Assembly: GCA_937859825.1 (NCBI GenBank)
Contig: CALMAP010000258.1
Coordinates: 5,192-16,649 of the forward strand
Origin: an uncultured Terriglobus sp.
GTDB lineage: Bacteria > Acidobacteriota > Terriglobia > Terriglobales > Acidobacteriaceae
DNA: 11,458 nt
Direction: 5' to 3'
Part shown: positions 1 through 6,171 of the stretch, in pieces
Layout: each line of letters opens with the position of its first letter
How positions within the stretch are numbered: the first letter of the stretch is position 1
Translations under genes and position numbers: made by a program
Notes under the pieces: model-generated
What the model saw: the letters and a program-made list of their open reading frames with translations, nothing else
Database searches by the model: none
What the model was told of the DNA's origin: nothing

Positions 1-1
1 G

Positions 2-247
2 AATCTCGCGAACGCGTCCACTGCCGCTGCCCAGATGCGGTTGCGACAGCAGACTGGCGGCTTTTACCTGCTTTCCGCAAAGGAGATCCAGCCTGGGCTG
101 CTGGTCTTCCGCCTGCGCGATCAAACACCTGCCGCAGTGGAGGTGCTTGGCACGCTGCAGATGCGCGACGGCTCAACACCGGCGGAGATCGGCAGCTTCA
201 GCCTGCGTTCTGTTTCGTCCGATGTTCCGAGCACGACTCATCCCTGA
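2..247 (+). CDS. C-terminal part of an unrecognised protein (5' end outside window)
   Basis: The frame is open from the left edge of the window to a TGA at 245-247, giving about 81 residues of a protein whose start lies upstream. I do not recognise the family. What is visible is a beta-strand-like stretch (GFYLLSAKEIQPGLLVFRL, then VEVLGTLQMRDGS) followed by a Ser-rich tail. This would fit the last beta-sandwich of an exported or enzyme accessory domain, but that is only an impression. An in-frame ATG at 35 could make a 70-residue ORF, yet reading continues upstream of it without a stop, so a longer gene is more likely. It is convergent with the gene ending at 505, and the gap between them holds repeat copy A. 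Confidence 0.5.
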   Translation, partial: NLANASTAAAQMRLRQQTGGFYLLSAKEIQPGLLVFRLRDQTPAAVEVLGTLQMRDGSTPAEIGSFSLRSVSSDVPSTTHP

Positions 248-278
248 GAGGTTTCTCCGAAGGTGTCGTCCTGCCCCG

Positions 279-365
279 TGGAGCGCGCCTTCAGCGCTTG
301 CATTCTCTTCCCGGTATACCCGGCCTTCGGCCCTGGGCTGGTATGGGACGGGCCTTTGGCCTGGA
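279..365 (+). repeat. Palindromic intergenic repeat, copy A
   Basis: This 87-bp block recurs as the reverse complement at 2989-3076. By eye, 83 of 89 aligned columns are identical, with three substitutions and three single-base indels. It contains short GC-rich hairpins around TTC or TTT loops (for example GGCC-TTC-GGCC at 322-332). It lies between the 3' ends of two convergent genes. Read as protein it gives a spurious peptide (contains WYGTGLWP) in both copies, so it could be misannotated as a small ORF. It resembles REP/MITE-like extragenic elements, but family membership was not tested. Confidence 0.8.
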
Positions 366-504
366 GTCGAAGACCACCCTGAGGGAACATCGCTTAGAAG
401 ACATAGCCGTGAGGAATGAACGTTTCTTCTCCCTATTCGCTTTCAGAGAGCGTAAGAAAATGTGATTGCGCGCTTTTGCGTGGACTGAGCCGGATAAAAA
501 CGGT

Positions 505-1533
505 TTACTTCGCGGGCGCTTCAAGTTGGTAGCGGATATCCCACTTCTGAACGCCGCCGGGCTGCACGTGAATGGGAATGTAGAGTTCCGGGCAGATCGT
601 CTTTGCGGTTGACCAGAAGTACGACTTGCTGACCGGGGAAGTGGATGTTTGCAGAATGCCCACGCCGGTCTCCGTGTCTGCCAGGTGAATGCTGTATTCG
701 CCGGGGGTTCCTGTGTAGCCGCGCAGGTAGCCCATCGCACGGTGTTCGCGGTTGGGCGCTGCGGTAAAGGCGATCTCGCTTCCGCGGACCTCTACGGCGT
801 CGCCCAGTGGCTTTTCCGGCATGGGTGCAAAGCCCAGCTTTACCACGTTCTGTTTGCCTGTAGGCCGGTTGTCGAGCATGAAGAAGTCGTGGTCGTACAC
901 GCTGGTCACCATGGGCTTGCTGCCAAGGTTCCGCAGCGAGTGCTTCAGGGTAAATACGGGTGCGTGCGCATCCAGCTCCAGCACCTTGGTGTACTTGTAC
1001 ACGTAGCCGAGCCTCGTCTGAAGCCGCTGCGTAAAGGTGATGGAGCGGCGTTTTACTTTCACCTTCCACGTGCCGTGATCCACGATCGGGTAGACGGTGC
1101 CAAAGCTGTAGGGCAGGTCGGCCGTCTTCCTCAGCACGCCAACGCCGGGTTTCATGAACTCGCCTCCGGCTGCGGCCTCGGCATAGCCGAACTCCTTGCC
1201 ATCTTCCGCGCGAAACTCCTCAGCCGGTCCGGTCACGGCGTCGTTCGCCAGCGGGTCATACTTGTTGAACCACTCGCCAAAGTAGGTGTGCCCGCGATAG
1301 CTGGCGCAGGCGATGATGCCGGCCCAGTCGAACCGCGAAGACCGGTAGTAGCCATTAGTGGCGTCCGGCAGAAAGACGGCAAGATCCATCTCGCCGTTGG
1401 AAAGGTGGGCCATGGGATGATCGCTGTGCGGGATTGCGTCGCAGGGTTTTACCGGTGCGGACTGGGCACGTAAGACGGCCGTCGTTCCGGCCGTCACGAT
1501 CAGCACCATCAGACAAACTCGAAGTCCGGTCAT
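505..1533 (-). CDS. Secreted galactose-mutarotase-like (aldose 1-epimerase superfamily) protein
   Basis: The protein has 342 residues with an N-terminal signal peptide: basic n-region, hydrophobic core at about residues 6-21, probable cleavage near LRA-Q at 23/24. It is therefore probably periplasmic or secreted. The mature part reads as a beta-sandwich. It has LSNGEMDLAVFLPD at 44-57 and an aldose-epimerase-like block at 201-218 (RNLGSKPMVTSVYDHDFF) whose His215 sits where the mutarotase catalytic His is expected. Near the C-terminus, CPELYIPI at 314-321 could supply the acidic base (Glu316). These resemblances suggest carbohydrate binding or epimerisation, but the substrate is unknown and a non-enzymatic role is possible. 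The ATG at 1533 has a purine-rich AAGGAA about 11 nt upstream. The gene is divergent from the aldo/keto reductase and convergent with the partial gene on its left. Confidence 0.75.
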   Translation of the reverse strand: MTGLRVCLMVLIVTAGTTAVLRAQSAPVKPCDAIPHSDHPMAHLSNGEMDLAVFLPDATNGYYRSSRFDWAGIIACASYRGHTYFGEWFNKYDPLANDAVTGPAEEFRAEDGKEFGYAEAAAGGEFMKPGVGVLRKTADLPYSFGTVYPIVDHGTWKVKVKRRSITFTQRLQTRLGYVYKYTKVLELDAHAPVFTLKHSLRNLGSKPMVTSVYDHDFFMLDNRPTGKQNVVKLGFAPMPEKPLGDAVEVRGSEIAFTAAPNREHRAMGYLRGYTGTPGEYSIHLADTETGVGILQTSTSPVSKSYFWSTAKTICPELYIPIHVQPGGVQKWDIRYQLEAPAK

Positions 1534-1640
1534 CCTGCGGAAGTTCCTTTCCCTTCGTGAACTCTTGCTGCAGATTCATTCGGCCAGACTACGATCGCGA
1601 GTCATGCGTGGTCGCACGGCATCGCAGAAGCATGCTGAAA

Positions 1641-1665
1641 CACCACGGTGGGCAATGCCGTGGTG
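1641..1665. promoter_or_regulatory. Perfect 8-bp inverted repeat in the divergent promoter region
   Basis: CACCACGG at 1641-1648 and CCGTGGTG at 1658-1665 are perfect inverted arms separated by 9 nt. The element lies in the 217-bp gap between two divergent starts (1533 on - and 1751 on +), a typical place for a dimeric regulator to bind. It could also fold as an RNA hairpin. No clear -35/-10 pair was found around it, and no regulator gene is adjacent, so operator function is inference. Confidence 0.35.
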
Positions 1666-1750
1666 ACGCTCAAACCTCTGAGCGGCCGTTCTGGAAGATC
1701 CTGGCTGAGACAAAGTTGCACTTCCCGCACGTGCATACATCCAACACTTT

Positions 1751-2845
1751 ATGGAATTTCGACAGCTTGGTAAAAGTGGTCTGCAGGTACCGGTACTGTG
1801 CTACGGCACGGGCACCTTCGGCGGTGGAAATGAGTTCTTCAAAACCTGGGGCAGCACGGACGTGGCGGAGGCAAGGGAACTGATCGATGCCTGCATGGAT
1901 GCGGGCGTCAACTTCTTCGACACTGCCGATGTGTATTCGCAGGGTCTCTCGGAAGAAATTCTGGGTGAGGCCATCGGGCACCTGCAGCGTGACGAGGTGC
2001 TGATCTCAACCAAGGCGACTTTTGCCTTCAACGGCAGGAACGACGTGAACGGCACCATGGGCCGCGCCCATGCGAGTTCCGTAAATGCGGCAAACCGCGT
2101 GGGTTCGTCACGCTACCACCTCATTCGCCAGGTGGAAGGCAGCCTGAAGCGGCTGAAGACCGACTACATCGACGTGTACCACATGCATGGCTTCGACGCG
2201 CTTACGCCTATCGAGGAGACGCTCGAGACGCTGGACACCCTGGTGCGCTCAGGCAAGGTGCGTTACATCGCCTGCTCCAACTTCAGTGGATGGCACCTGC
2301 AACGCGCGTTGGATGTGAGCGAACGTTATGGCTGGGCTCGCTATTCGGCGCACCAGGTCTATTACTCACTGGTGGGCCGCGACTACGAGTGGGAGTTGAT
2401 GCCGCTTGGCCTGCAGGAAGGTGTAGGCGCGCTGGTCTGGAGCCCGCTCGGCTGGGGACGCCTGACCGGAAAAATTCGCCGCGGTCAGCCGCCTGCAAAG
2501 GACAGCCGCCTGGGACAGGGCGGGGATGCTGGTGGTCCCGTTGTCAATGAGGAGTATCTTTACGACGTTGTCGATGCGCTGGACAAGGTCGCCGCTGAGA
2601 CCGGGAAGTCCGTGCCACAGGTGGCGCTGAACTGGCTACTGCAGAAGCCCACCGTCGCCAGCCTGATCATTGGCGCGCGCAACAAGGAGCAACTCAAGTC
2701 GAACCTGGAAGCGGCCTCGTTCCAATTGTCCCGGGCGCAGGTGCTGGCGCTGGACGCGGCCAGCGAACGGCCCGTGGCTTATCCCTACTGGCACCAGCGC
2801 CAGTTCCTGGAACGCAATCCGTTGCCGCCGGCGGTGCGGTCGTAG
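1751..2845 (+). CDS. Aldo/keto reductase
   Basis: This is a 364-residue cytosolic NADPH-dependent oxidoreductase of the aldo/keto reductase superfamily (TIM barrel). The whole catalytic tetrad is visible: Asp57 and Tyr62 in FFDTADVYS, Lys88 in LISTKAT, and His146 in DYIDVYHMHG. The N-terminus (MEFRQLGKSGLQVPVLCYGT) and the C-terminal cofactor segment (ASLIIGARNKEQLKSNLEA, about 301-319) are typical of the large COG0667-type branch. The length is slightly above the usual 320-350 residues because of an insertion around residues 90-120. The physiological substrate cannot be told from sequence. The ATG at 1751 has no recognisable Shine-Dalgarno, so the transcript may be leaderless or weakly initiated. 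The divergent mutarotase-like gene makes a sugar or sugar-derived substrate plausible but unproven. Confidence 0.95.
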   Translation: MEFRQLGKSGLQVPVLCYGTGTFGGGNEFFKTWGSTDVAEARELIDACMDAGVNFFDTADVYSQGLSEEILGEAIGHLQRDEVLISTKATFAFNGRNDVNGTMGRAHASSVNAANRVGSSRYHLIRQVEGSLKRLKTDYIDVYHMHGFDALTPIEETLETLDTLVRSGKVRYIACSNFSGWHLQRALDVSERYGWARYSAHQVYYSLVGRDYEWELMPLGLQEGVGALVWSPLGWGRLTGKIRRGQPPAKDSRLGQGGDAGGPVVNEEYLYDVVDALDKVAAETGKSVPQVALNWLLQKPTVASLIIGARNKEQLKSNLEAASFQLSRAQVLALDAASERPVAYPYWHQRQFLERNPLPPAVRS

Positions 2846-2988
2846 AGCGTTTTTCTCTTCCTGAGTGTCACCATCGAGGAGCGAGACGAAGGGCCTGCTT
2901 TCGCAAGTAGCAGGATTGCTGCTTCAGGCGCAAGCAGGTCCTGTCGCTCCGTTCAGGAAGACACTCCCACGTAGGTGTAATTTTGGTT

Positions 2989-3076
2989 TCCAGGGCCAAA
3001 GGCCCGTCCCATACCAGCCCAGGCCGAAGGCCTGGGTACACAGGGAAGAGAATCCAAGCGCTGAAGGCGCGCTCCA
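2989..3076 (-). repeat. Palindromic intergenic repeat, copy B
   Basis: This is the reverse-complement copy of the block at 279-365. It contains three hairpins: GGGCC-AAA-GGCCC at 2993-3005, the perfect CCCAGGCC-GAA-GGCCTGGG at 3018-3036, and GCGC-TGAAG-GCGC at 3058-3070. Like copy A it lies between convergent genes. It ends 5 bp before the stop codon of the zinc-finger gene at 3082. It may act as a bidirectional terminator or mRNA 3' stabiliser. That function is inferred from structure and position only. Confidence 0.8.
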
Positions 3077-3081
3077 TAGCT

Positions 3082-3423
3082 CTAACTGCGCAGCAGTGCC
3101 GTCCAGTTTGCAGGAACGCGGCCTGCCGGACCGGGTACCGGCTGATTTGTTGGATGGCTGTGCGGCGGCGCGAGCTGGGGGCCGTCCGCGGCGCGCTGGT
3201 GACGCAAGTCCCAGAACCAGTCCTCGCCCGGCTCGAAGCTTTGCATGATTGCGTGGCCGGTTTCGTGAAAGTGCCGGGTCGCGTGCTGGTGTGGCGAGCT
3301 GTCGCAGCAGCCGATATGTCCGCACTGCGCGCAACGGCGCAGGTGGAACCACCACCCGCTGTTCTCCAGGCATTCTTTACAACCTGTGCCGCTGGGCGTG
3401 GCGGTTACGTCGATTCCGTTCAT
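3082..3423 (-). CDS. UBP-type zinc finger domain protein
   Basis: This is a 113-residue stand-alone ZnF-UBP domain. Zinc ligands typical of the family are visible: Cys15 and Cys18 (CKEC), Cys31 and Cys34 (CAQC), Cys39/Cys40, and His residues in HQHATRHFHETGH at 45-57. The family end motif EPGEDWFW is at 64-71. A Pro-rich tail of about 40 residues follows. In eukaryotes this fold binds the free C-terminus of ubiquitin. Bacterial single-domain homologues have no established role, and ubiquitin is not expected here. I chose the ATG at 3423 because GAAGG lies 8 nt upstream. The GTG at 3450, nine codons earlier, has only a 3-nt spacer from its GAAGG. It lies 102 nt behind the DUF5715 gene on the same strand, so co-transcription is possible. 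Confidence 0.88.
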   Translation of the reverse strand: MNGIDVTATPSGTGCKECLENSGWWFHLRRCAQCGHIGCCDSSPHQHATRHFHETGHAIMQSFEPGEDWFWDLRHQRAADGPQLAPPHSHPTNQPVPGPAGRVPANWTALLRS

Positions 3424-3471
3424 GCGCGTGACCTTCGCTGGCAGCAGCACTAGCCTTCATGGACCATTTCT

Positions 3472-3501
3472 CGCTCAGCCAAAGGCGGCAAACACTGAGC
3501 G
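3472..3501. repeat. Inverted repeat between the DUF5715 and zinc-finger genes
   Basis: CGCTCAG at 3472-3478 and CTGAGCG at 3495-3501 form perfect 7-bp arms around a 16-nt loop. The element sits in the 102-bp gap between two genes read on the minus strand. No T-run follows on either strand, so a Rho-independent terminator is unlikely. It could be an mRNA hairpin or an operator for the downstream zinc-finger gene. Confidence 0.3.
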
Positions 3502-3525
3502 TACAACGAGTTACACCGAAGGCCG

Positions 3526-5565
3526 TTAACGCAGGCCGGTAGCCAGCAGCGCAGTGGGCAATCTGCGCTTGCCGCGTTCCTGCTTCGGCTCTGGCCTGAT
3601 CTCCGGCGAGGGCACAGACTTGGCCTGCATCAGTGTGGGCACCTGCAGCCGCTGCGGCAGTTTGTCCGGCAGCCCCACGTACCTGCGGTAGACGCTGATG
3701 TGGAAGCACGCCTGCTGGAATTCCTCTTCTACGTCAATCTTGCCGCCATTTTCAATTGGCGTGAGGTAAGCGCGCATCCACGTGAGTTCCGTGAGGCTCA
3801 TGCCGCGCTTGCCAATGTCGACGGCCTGGCCATACAGGTGCGGCGAGGCGATGTCGCCCGTTGGCGGCGCTGCGTTGGCATTCACGCGGACAAGGCGGCG
3901 CTGAAAGGCCACGGTGCGCACCGCGGAGGTGACAATGAGTGGCGTACCGAATCGTGCATAGTGCGCACGGCCCATGTCACGGAGAAAACGCACCGTCCAC
4001 GAGCGCGCATAGCGGCGGTTCAGCGGCAGCACGTCGTTCGGATAGATCGTGTCGTCGTCCGGCAGTGCGATCAGTAGCTTGTCACGGCGCATTTGCGAAA
4101 GCTGACCATCGTCCTGCACACGTTCCAGTCCGTCCTGCAGAGCCATCTGGTTCTGGTGTACGAGAATCTCGTGCGAGCCCTTCATCGGCGCCATCATCAG
4201 CAGGCGTCCGCCCGTGTCGTAGAGGTTCACATTCGCTGAGGCGAGCGACTCCAGCGGCTCACTGCTCTCCAGTGCTGAGAGTGACTTCTTTGCGCCAGCA
4301 TTTGCGGCACCGGCGAGCATCACGGCTGTACGAGCCGTTGCCGGAGCACCGTCATCGTCGAAGTTTTCTTCGGCCATGCCCTCTGAGACTGCGGCATCAA
4401 GTTTCGGGTGGCGAGCGTTGGCCTGGACCGTGGCGGCAGCCGGTGCGGCCTTGGTGAGAGGAGAACCGGCAGACACCGTGCCGGAAGCGAGCGATGCCGT
4501 TCCGCGCAGATCGACCTTCTGTGGCACAAGCGCTGCCACCGGCGAAATCGGGGATGCGAGGGTGCGCGAAGCGGTTTGCGGCTGCGGCGGAAGACCACGG
4601 CCAAGCTGGGCGGTTGAGATGACCGGTTGCTGGCGCACCACGGGCGCGAAACCCGCTCGGCTATGGCTCGCGGGTAGCGCATCGGAGCCGTCGGGCTGCA
4701 GGCTGTCTCCGTGGATGAACGGCGACGGAACACGCTCAGTGGGTGCCGTGCTTGGAATGTGGCTCTCGGCGTCGGCGTTATCGTCGGCTGCTGTGGTCTG
4801 ATGCTCCTTTTGTTCCGCGGCGGCAAGGTTTGCGTCGTTTTGCACCATCGCTTTGCGCGTGGTGGCAGTATCTACCGGGGCGAGCGTCGTGCGCGGCGCG
4901 GCCGCCAGCATGCGAGTGACTTTTGCGGGCTCGGCCGCTGGTGCGGGCTGGGCCTGATGGTTATACCAGGCGTGAATCCGCGCGCTGGTGCGGCTGTTTG
5001 CAGCAGATTCCACCTGCTCGCCGGAGGTAGCCTGTGCCGCTCGCGCAGGTCTGGTGCCGTGCGGCGAGATAGGAACGGTCTGCTCACCCAGGGCGTAACT
5101 CGTTGCCGCTTTCGCATTGCGGCCAACCCGCTTTGCCCCCGCACGCACGTGCGCGGTTTCCGCTTCGCGACCATGCAGGGCTGCGGTATACGCCATGCCA
5201 CGTGCACCCCGGACCGGCCGCGCGCTTGCGGACGCAACGGCATGCCGCTCGGTCGATTTTGATTTTGCGGTGGTGTGCGCCGATCTGGGCACGCGTTCCA
5301 CATGCGCAGGAGCGGAGCGGCTTGCGCGAACTGGCTGCACCGCGAGCACCTTGTGTGTAGGCATGGCGGTGCGGTGCCCGGTAGCAAAGGCAGGGGAGGC
5401 GAAGGCCACGACCGCGGCAAGCGCGAGCGGTGCGCGCATGCCGTACCAAACGGCAGCACGGGGGGTACCCCACTCGCGAGGGGCGCTGTCGGAACGGGAG
5501 CCGGTCATGGCGCTGTCCTCATGGCTGAGTACATGGTTCGGTCCGGCCGCGAAGAATCGAAACAT
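3526..5565 (-). CDS. Exported DUF5715 (M15-peptidase-like) protein with long low-complexity linker
   Basis: The protein has 679 residues. A hydrophobic segment at about 43-61 (MRAPLALAAVVAFASPAFA) forms a signal peptide with a long n-region, so export is expected. Residues about 62-440 are an Ala/Thr/Pro/Ser-rich, positively charged, probably disordered stretch. The folded C-terminal part (about 455-640) ends in an M15-like core: VTSAVRT at 545-551, then SPHLYGQAVD at 574-583 (His576, Asp583 as metal-ligand candidates) and CFHISV with His622. This matches the SxHxxGxAxD signature of D-Ala-D-Ala carboxypeptidase-type enzymes, suggesting a cell-wall role. The Glu normally three residues before the last His is Ala619, so activity is uncertain. 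The start at 5565 has AAGGAG 5 nt upstream. A second start, Met20 at 5508, has GAGGA 7 nt upstream. Confidence 0.85.
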   Translation of the reverse strand: MFRFFAAGPNHVLSHEDSAMTGSRSDSAPREWGTPRAAVWYGMRAPLALAAVVAFASPAFATGHRTAMPTHKVLAVQPVRASRSAPAHVERVPRSAHTTAKSKSTERHAVASASARPVRGARGMAYTAALHGREAETAHVRAGAKRVGRNAKAATSYALGEQTVPISPHGTRPARAAQATSGEQVESAANSRTSARIHAWYNHQAQPAPAAEPAKVTRMLAAAPRTTLAPVDTATTRKAMVQNDANLAAAEQKEHQTTAADDNADAESHIPSTAPTERVPSPFIHGDSLQPDGSDALPASHSRAGFAPVVRQQPVISTAQLGRGLPPQPQTASRTLASPISPVAALVPQKVDLRGTASLASGTVSAGSPLTKAAPAAATVQANARHPKLDAAVSEGMAEENFDDDGAPATARTAVMLAGAANAGAKKSLSALESSEPLESLASANVNLYDTGGRLLMMAPMKGSHEILVHQNQMALQDGLERVQDDGQLSQMRRDKLLIALPDDDTIYPNDVLPLNRRYARSWTVRFLRDMGRAHYARFGTPLIVTSAVRTVAFQRRLVRVNANAAPPTGDIASPHLYGQAVDIGKRGMSLTELTWMRAYLTPIENGGKIDVEEEFQQACFHISVYRRYVGLPDKLPQRLQVPTLMQAKSVPSPEIRPEPKQERGKRRLPTALLATGLR

Positions 5566-5570
5566 CAGAG

Positions 5571-5576
5571 CTCCTT
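5571..5576 (-). promoter_or_regulatory. Ribosome binding site AAGGAG for the DUF5715 gene
   Basis: Minus-strand AAGGAG ends 5 nt before the ATG at 5565 and is the strongest Shine-Dalgarno in the window. A second good one, GAGGA at 5516-5520, precedes the in-frame ATG at 5508. Both starts may therefore be used, and the real N-terminus is undecided by 19 residues. Confidence 0.6.
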
Positions 5577-5591
5577 CAGCCTAGTCACCGG

Positions 5592-5606
5592 TCCCGCCGC
5601 GCGGGA
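5592..5606. repeat. Short hairpin in the DUF5715 leader
   Basis: TCCCGC at 5592-5597 and GCGGGA at 5601-5606 are perfect 6-bp arms around a 3-nt loop, located 26 bp upstream of the DUF5715 start codon. It may fold in the 5' leader. There is no further support for a regulatory role. Confidence 0.25.
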
Positions 5607-5714
5607 AGTAGCGAGCGTGGTTCGGAATGGCTGCGGTCAACACAGCCTGCCGGATCTTGAAGAAGAGCGGTCGTTCTCCGTAGACCGCGCTATCTCAGGA
5701 AAACGGTGCCTGCT

Positions 5715-5720
5715 TACAAT
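5715..5720 (+). promoter_or_regulatory. -10 box TACAAT before the cytochrome gene
   Basis: TTACAAT differs from the sigma-70 consensus hexamer TATAAT at one base. Transcription would begin about 7 nt after it, near 5727, almost at the GTG start codon at 5729. That implies a leaderless or near-leaderless mRNA and fits the absence of a Shine-Dalgarno. No convincing -35 lies 16-18 bp upstream. Confidence 0.4.
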
Positions 5721-5728
5721 GCAAACAG

Positions 5729-6163
5729 GTGCACTTCCTTTGCCAATCCCGATTAGCCGCTGTTTATCTTGTGTTTTGCGCTGCGATAACGGTGACTGGA
5801 TGCAGTGGAGGGAGGACATCGCCTACCACGGTCCAGGCAGCGACCAATCCCGATCCGCGCCTCGCCGACTACAAGGCCCACGTGGAACCGGTGCTGCAGG
5901 CTAACTGTCTACGCTGCCACGGTGGCATGAATCGGCGCGGCGGTTTGAACATGAGCACGCGGTCCGCGCTGCTGCAGGGCGGCAAGGACGGTGCCGTGGT
6001 CGTTCCGGGCAGGCCGGAGGACAGCCTGCTGATCAAACTCGTCAGCCCCGGCCTCGCGGAGGACGACCCGATGCGCATGCCGCCGAAAGGCGCGCGTTTG
6101 CGTGCCGAGGACGTGGCAGCCCTGCGCAAGTGGGTGGCAGAGGGCGTGGTGATGGATCGCTGA
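5729..6163 (+). CDS. Monohaem c-type cytochrome lipoprotein (planctomycete-type cytochrome C domain)
   Basis: The protein has 144 residues. Residues 1-25 form a lipoprotein signal: hydrophobic core at about 9-21, then VTGC with Cys25 as the lipidation site, so the protein should be membrane-anchored outside the cytoplasm. The haem c attachment motif CLRCH is at 60-64. Met117 in RMPPKG is the likely distal ligand. The stretch between (RGGLNMSTRSALLQGG, VPGRPEDSLLIKLV) and the C-terminal EDVAALRKWVAEG helix are typical of the domain found at the N-terminus of DUF1549/DUF1553 proteins. Here it stands alone, so it probably carries electrons for an unlinked partner. The start is a GTG without Shine-Dalgarno. 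No better start lies upstream in frame. The stop at 6161-6163 is 8 bp from the convergent HD gene. Confidence 0.85.
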   Translation: MHFLCQSRLAAVYLVFCAAITVTGCSGGRTSPTTVQAATNPDPRLADYKAHVEPVLQANCLRCHGGMNRRGGLNMSTRSALLQGGKDGAVVVPGRPEDSLLIKLVSPGLAEDDPMRMPPKGARLRAEDVAALRKWVAEGVVMDR

Positions 6164-6171
6164 GGCGCCCG

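Noticed and set aside
649..1473. 274-codon plus-strand ORF
   Set aside because: It is antisense to the mutarotase-like gene, which has a signal peptide and family motifs; the translation shows no recognisable protein features.
3700..5584. Several long plus-strand ORFs (for example 3700-4077, 4376-4801, 4711-5262)
   Set aside because: They are shadows of the GC-rich, Ala/Pro-rich DUF5715 gene; low-complexity coding DNA opens the other frames.
5635..5640. Minus-strand TTGACC as a -35 box for the DUF5715 gene
   Set aside because: No -10-like hexamer lies at 16-19 bp; the nearest candidate is 23 bp away.
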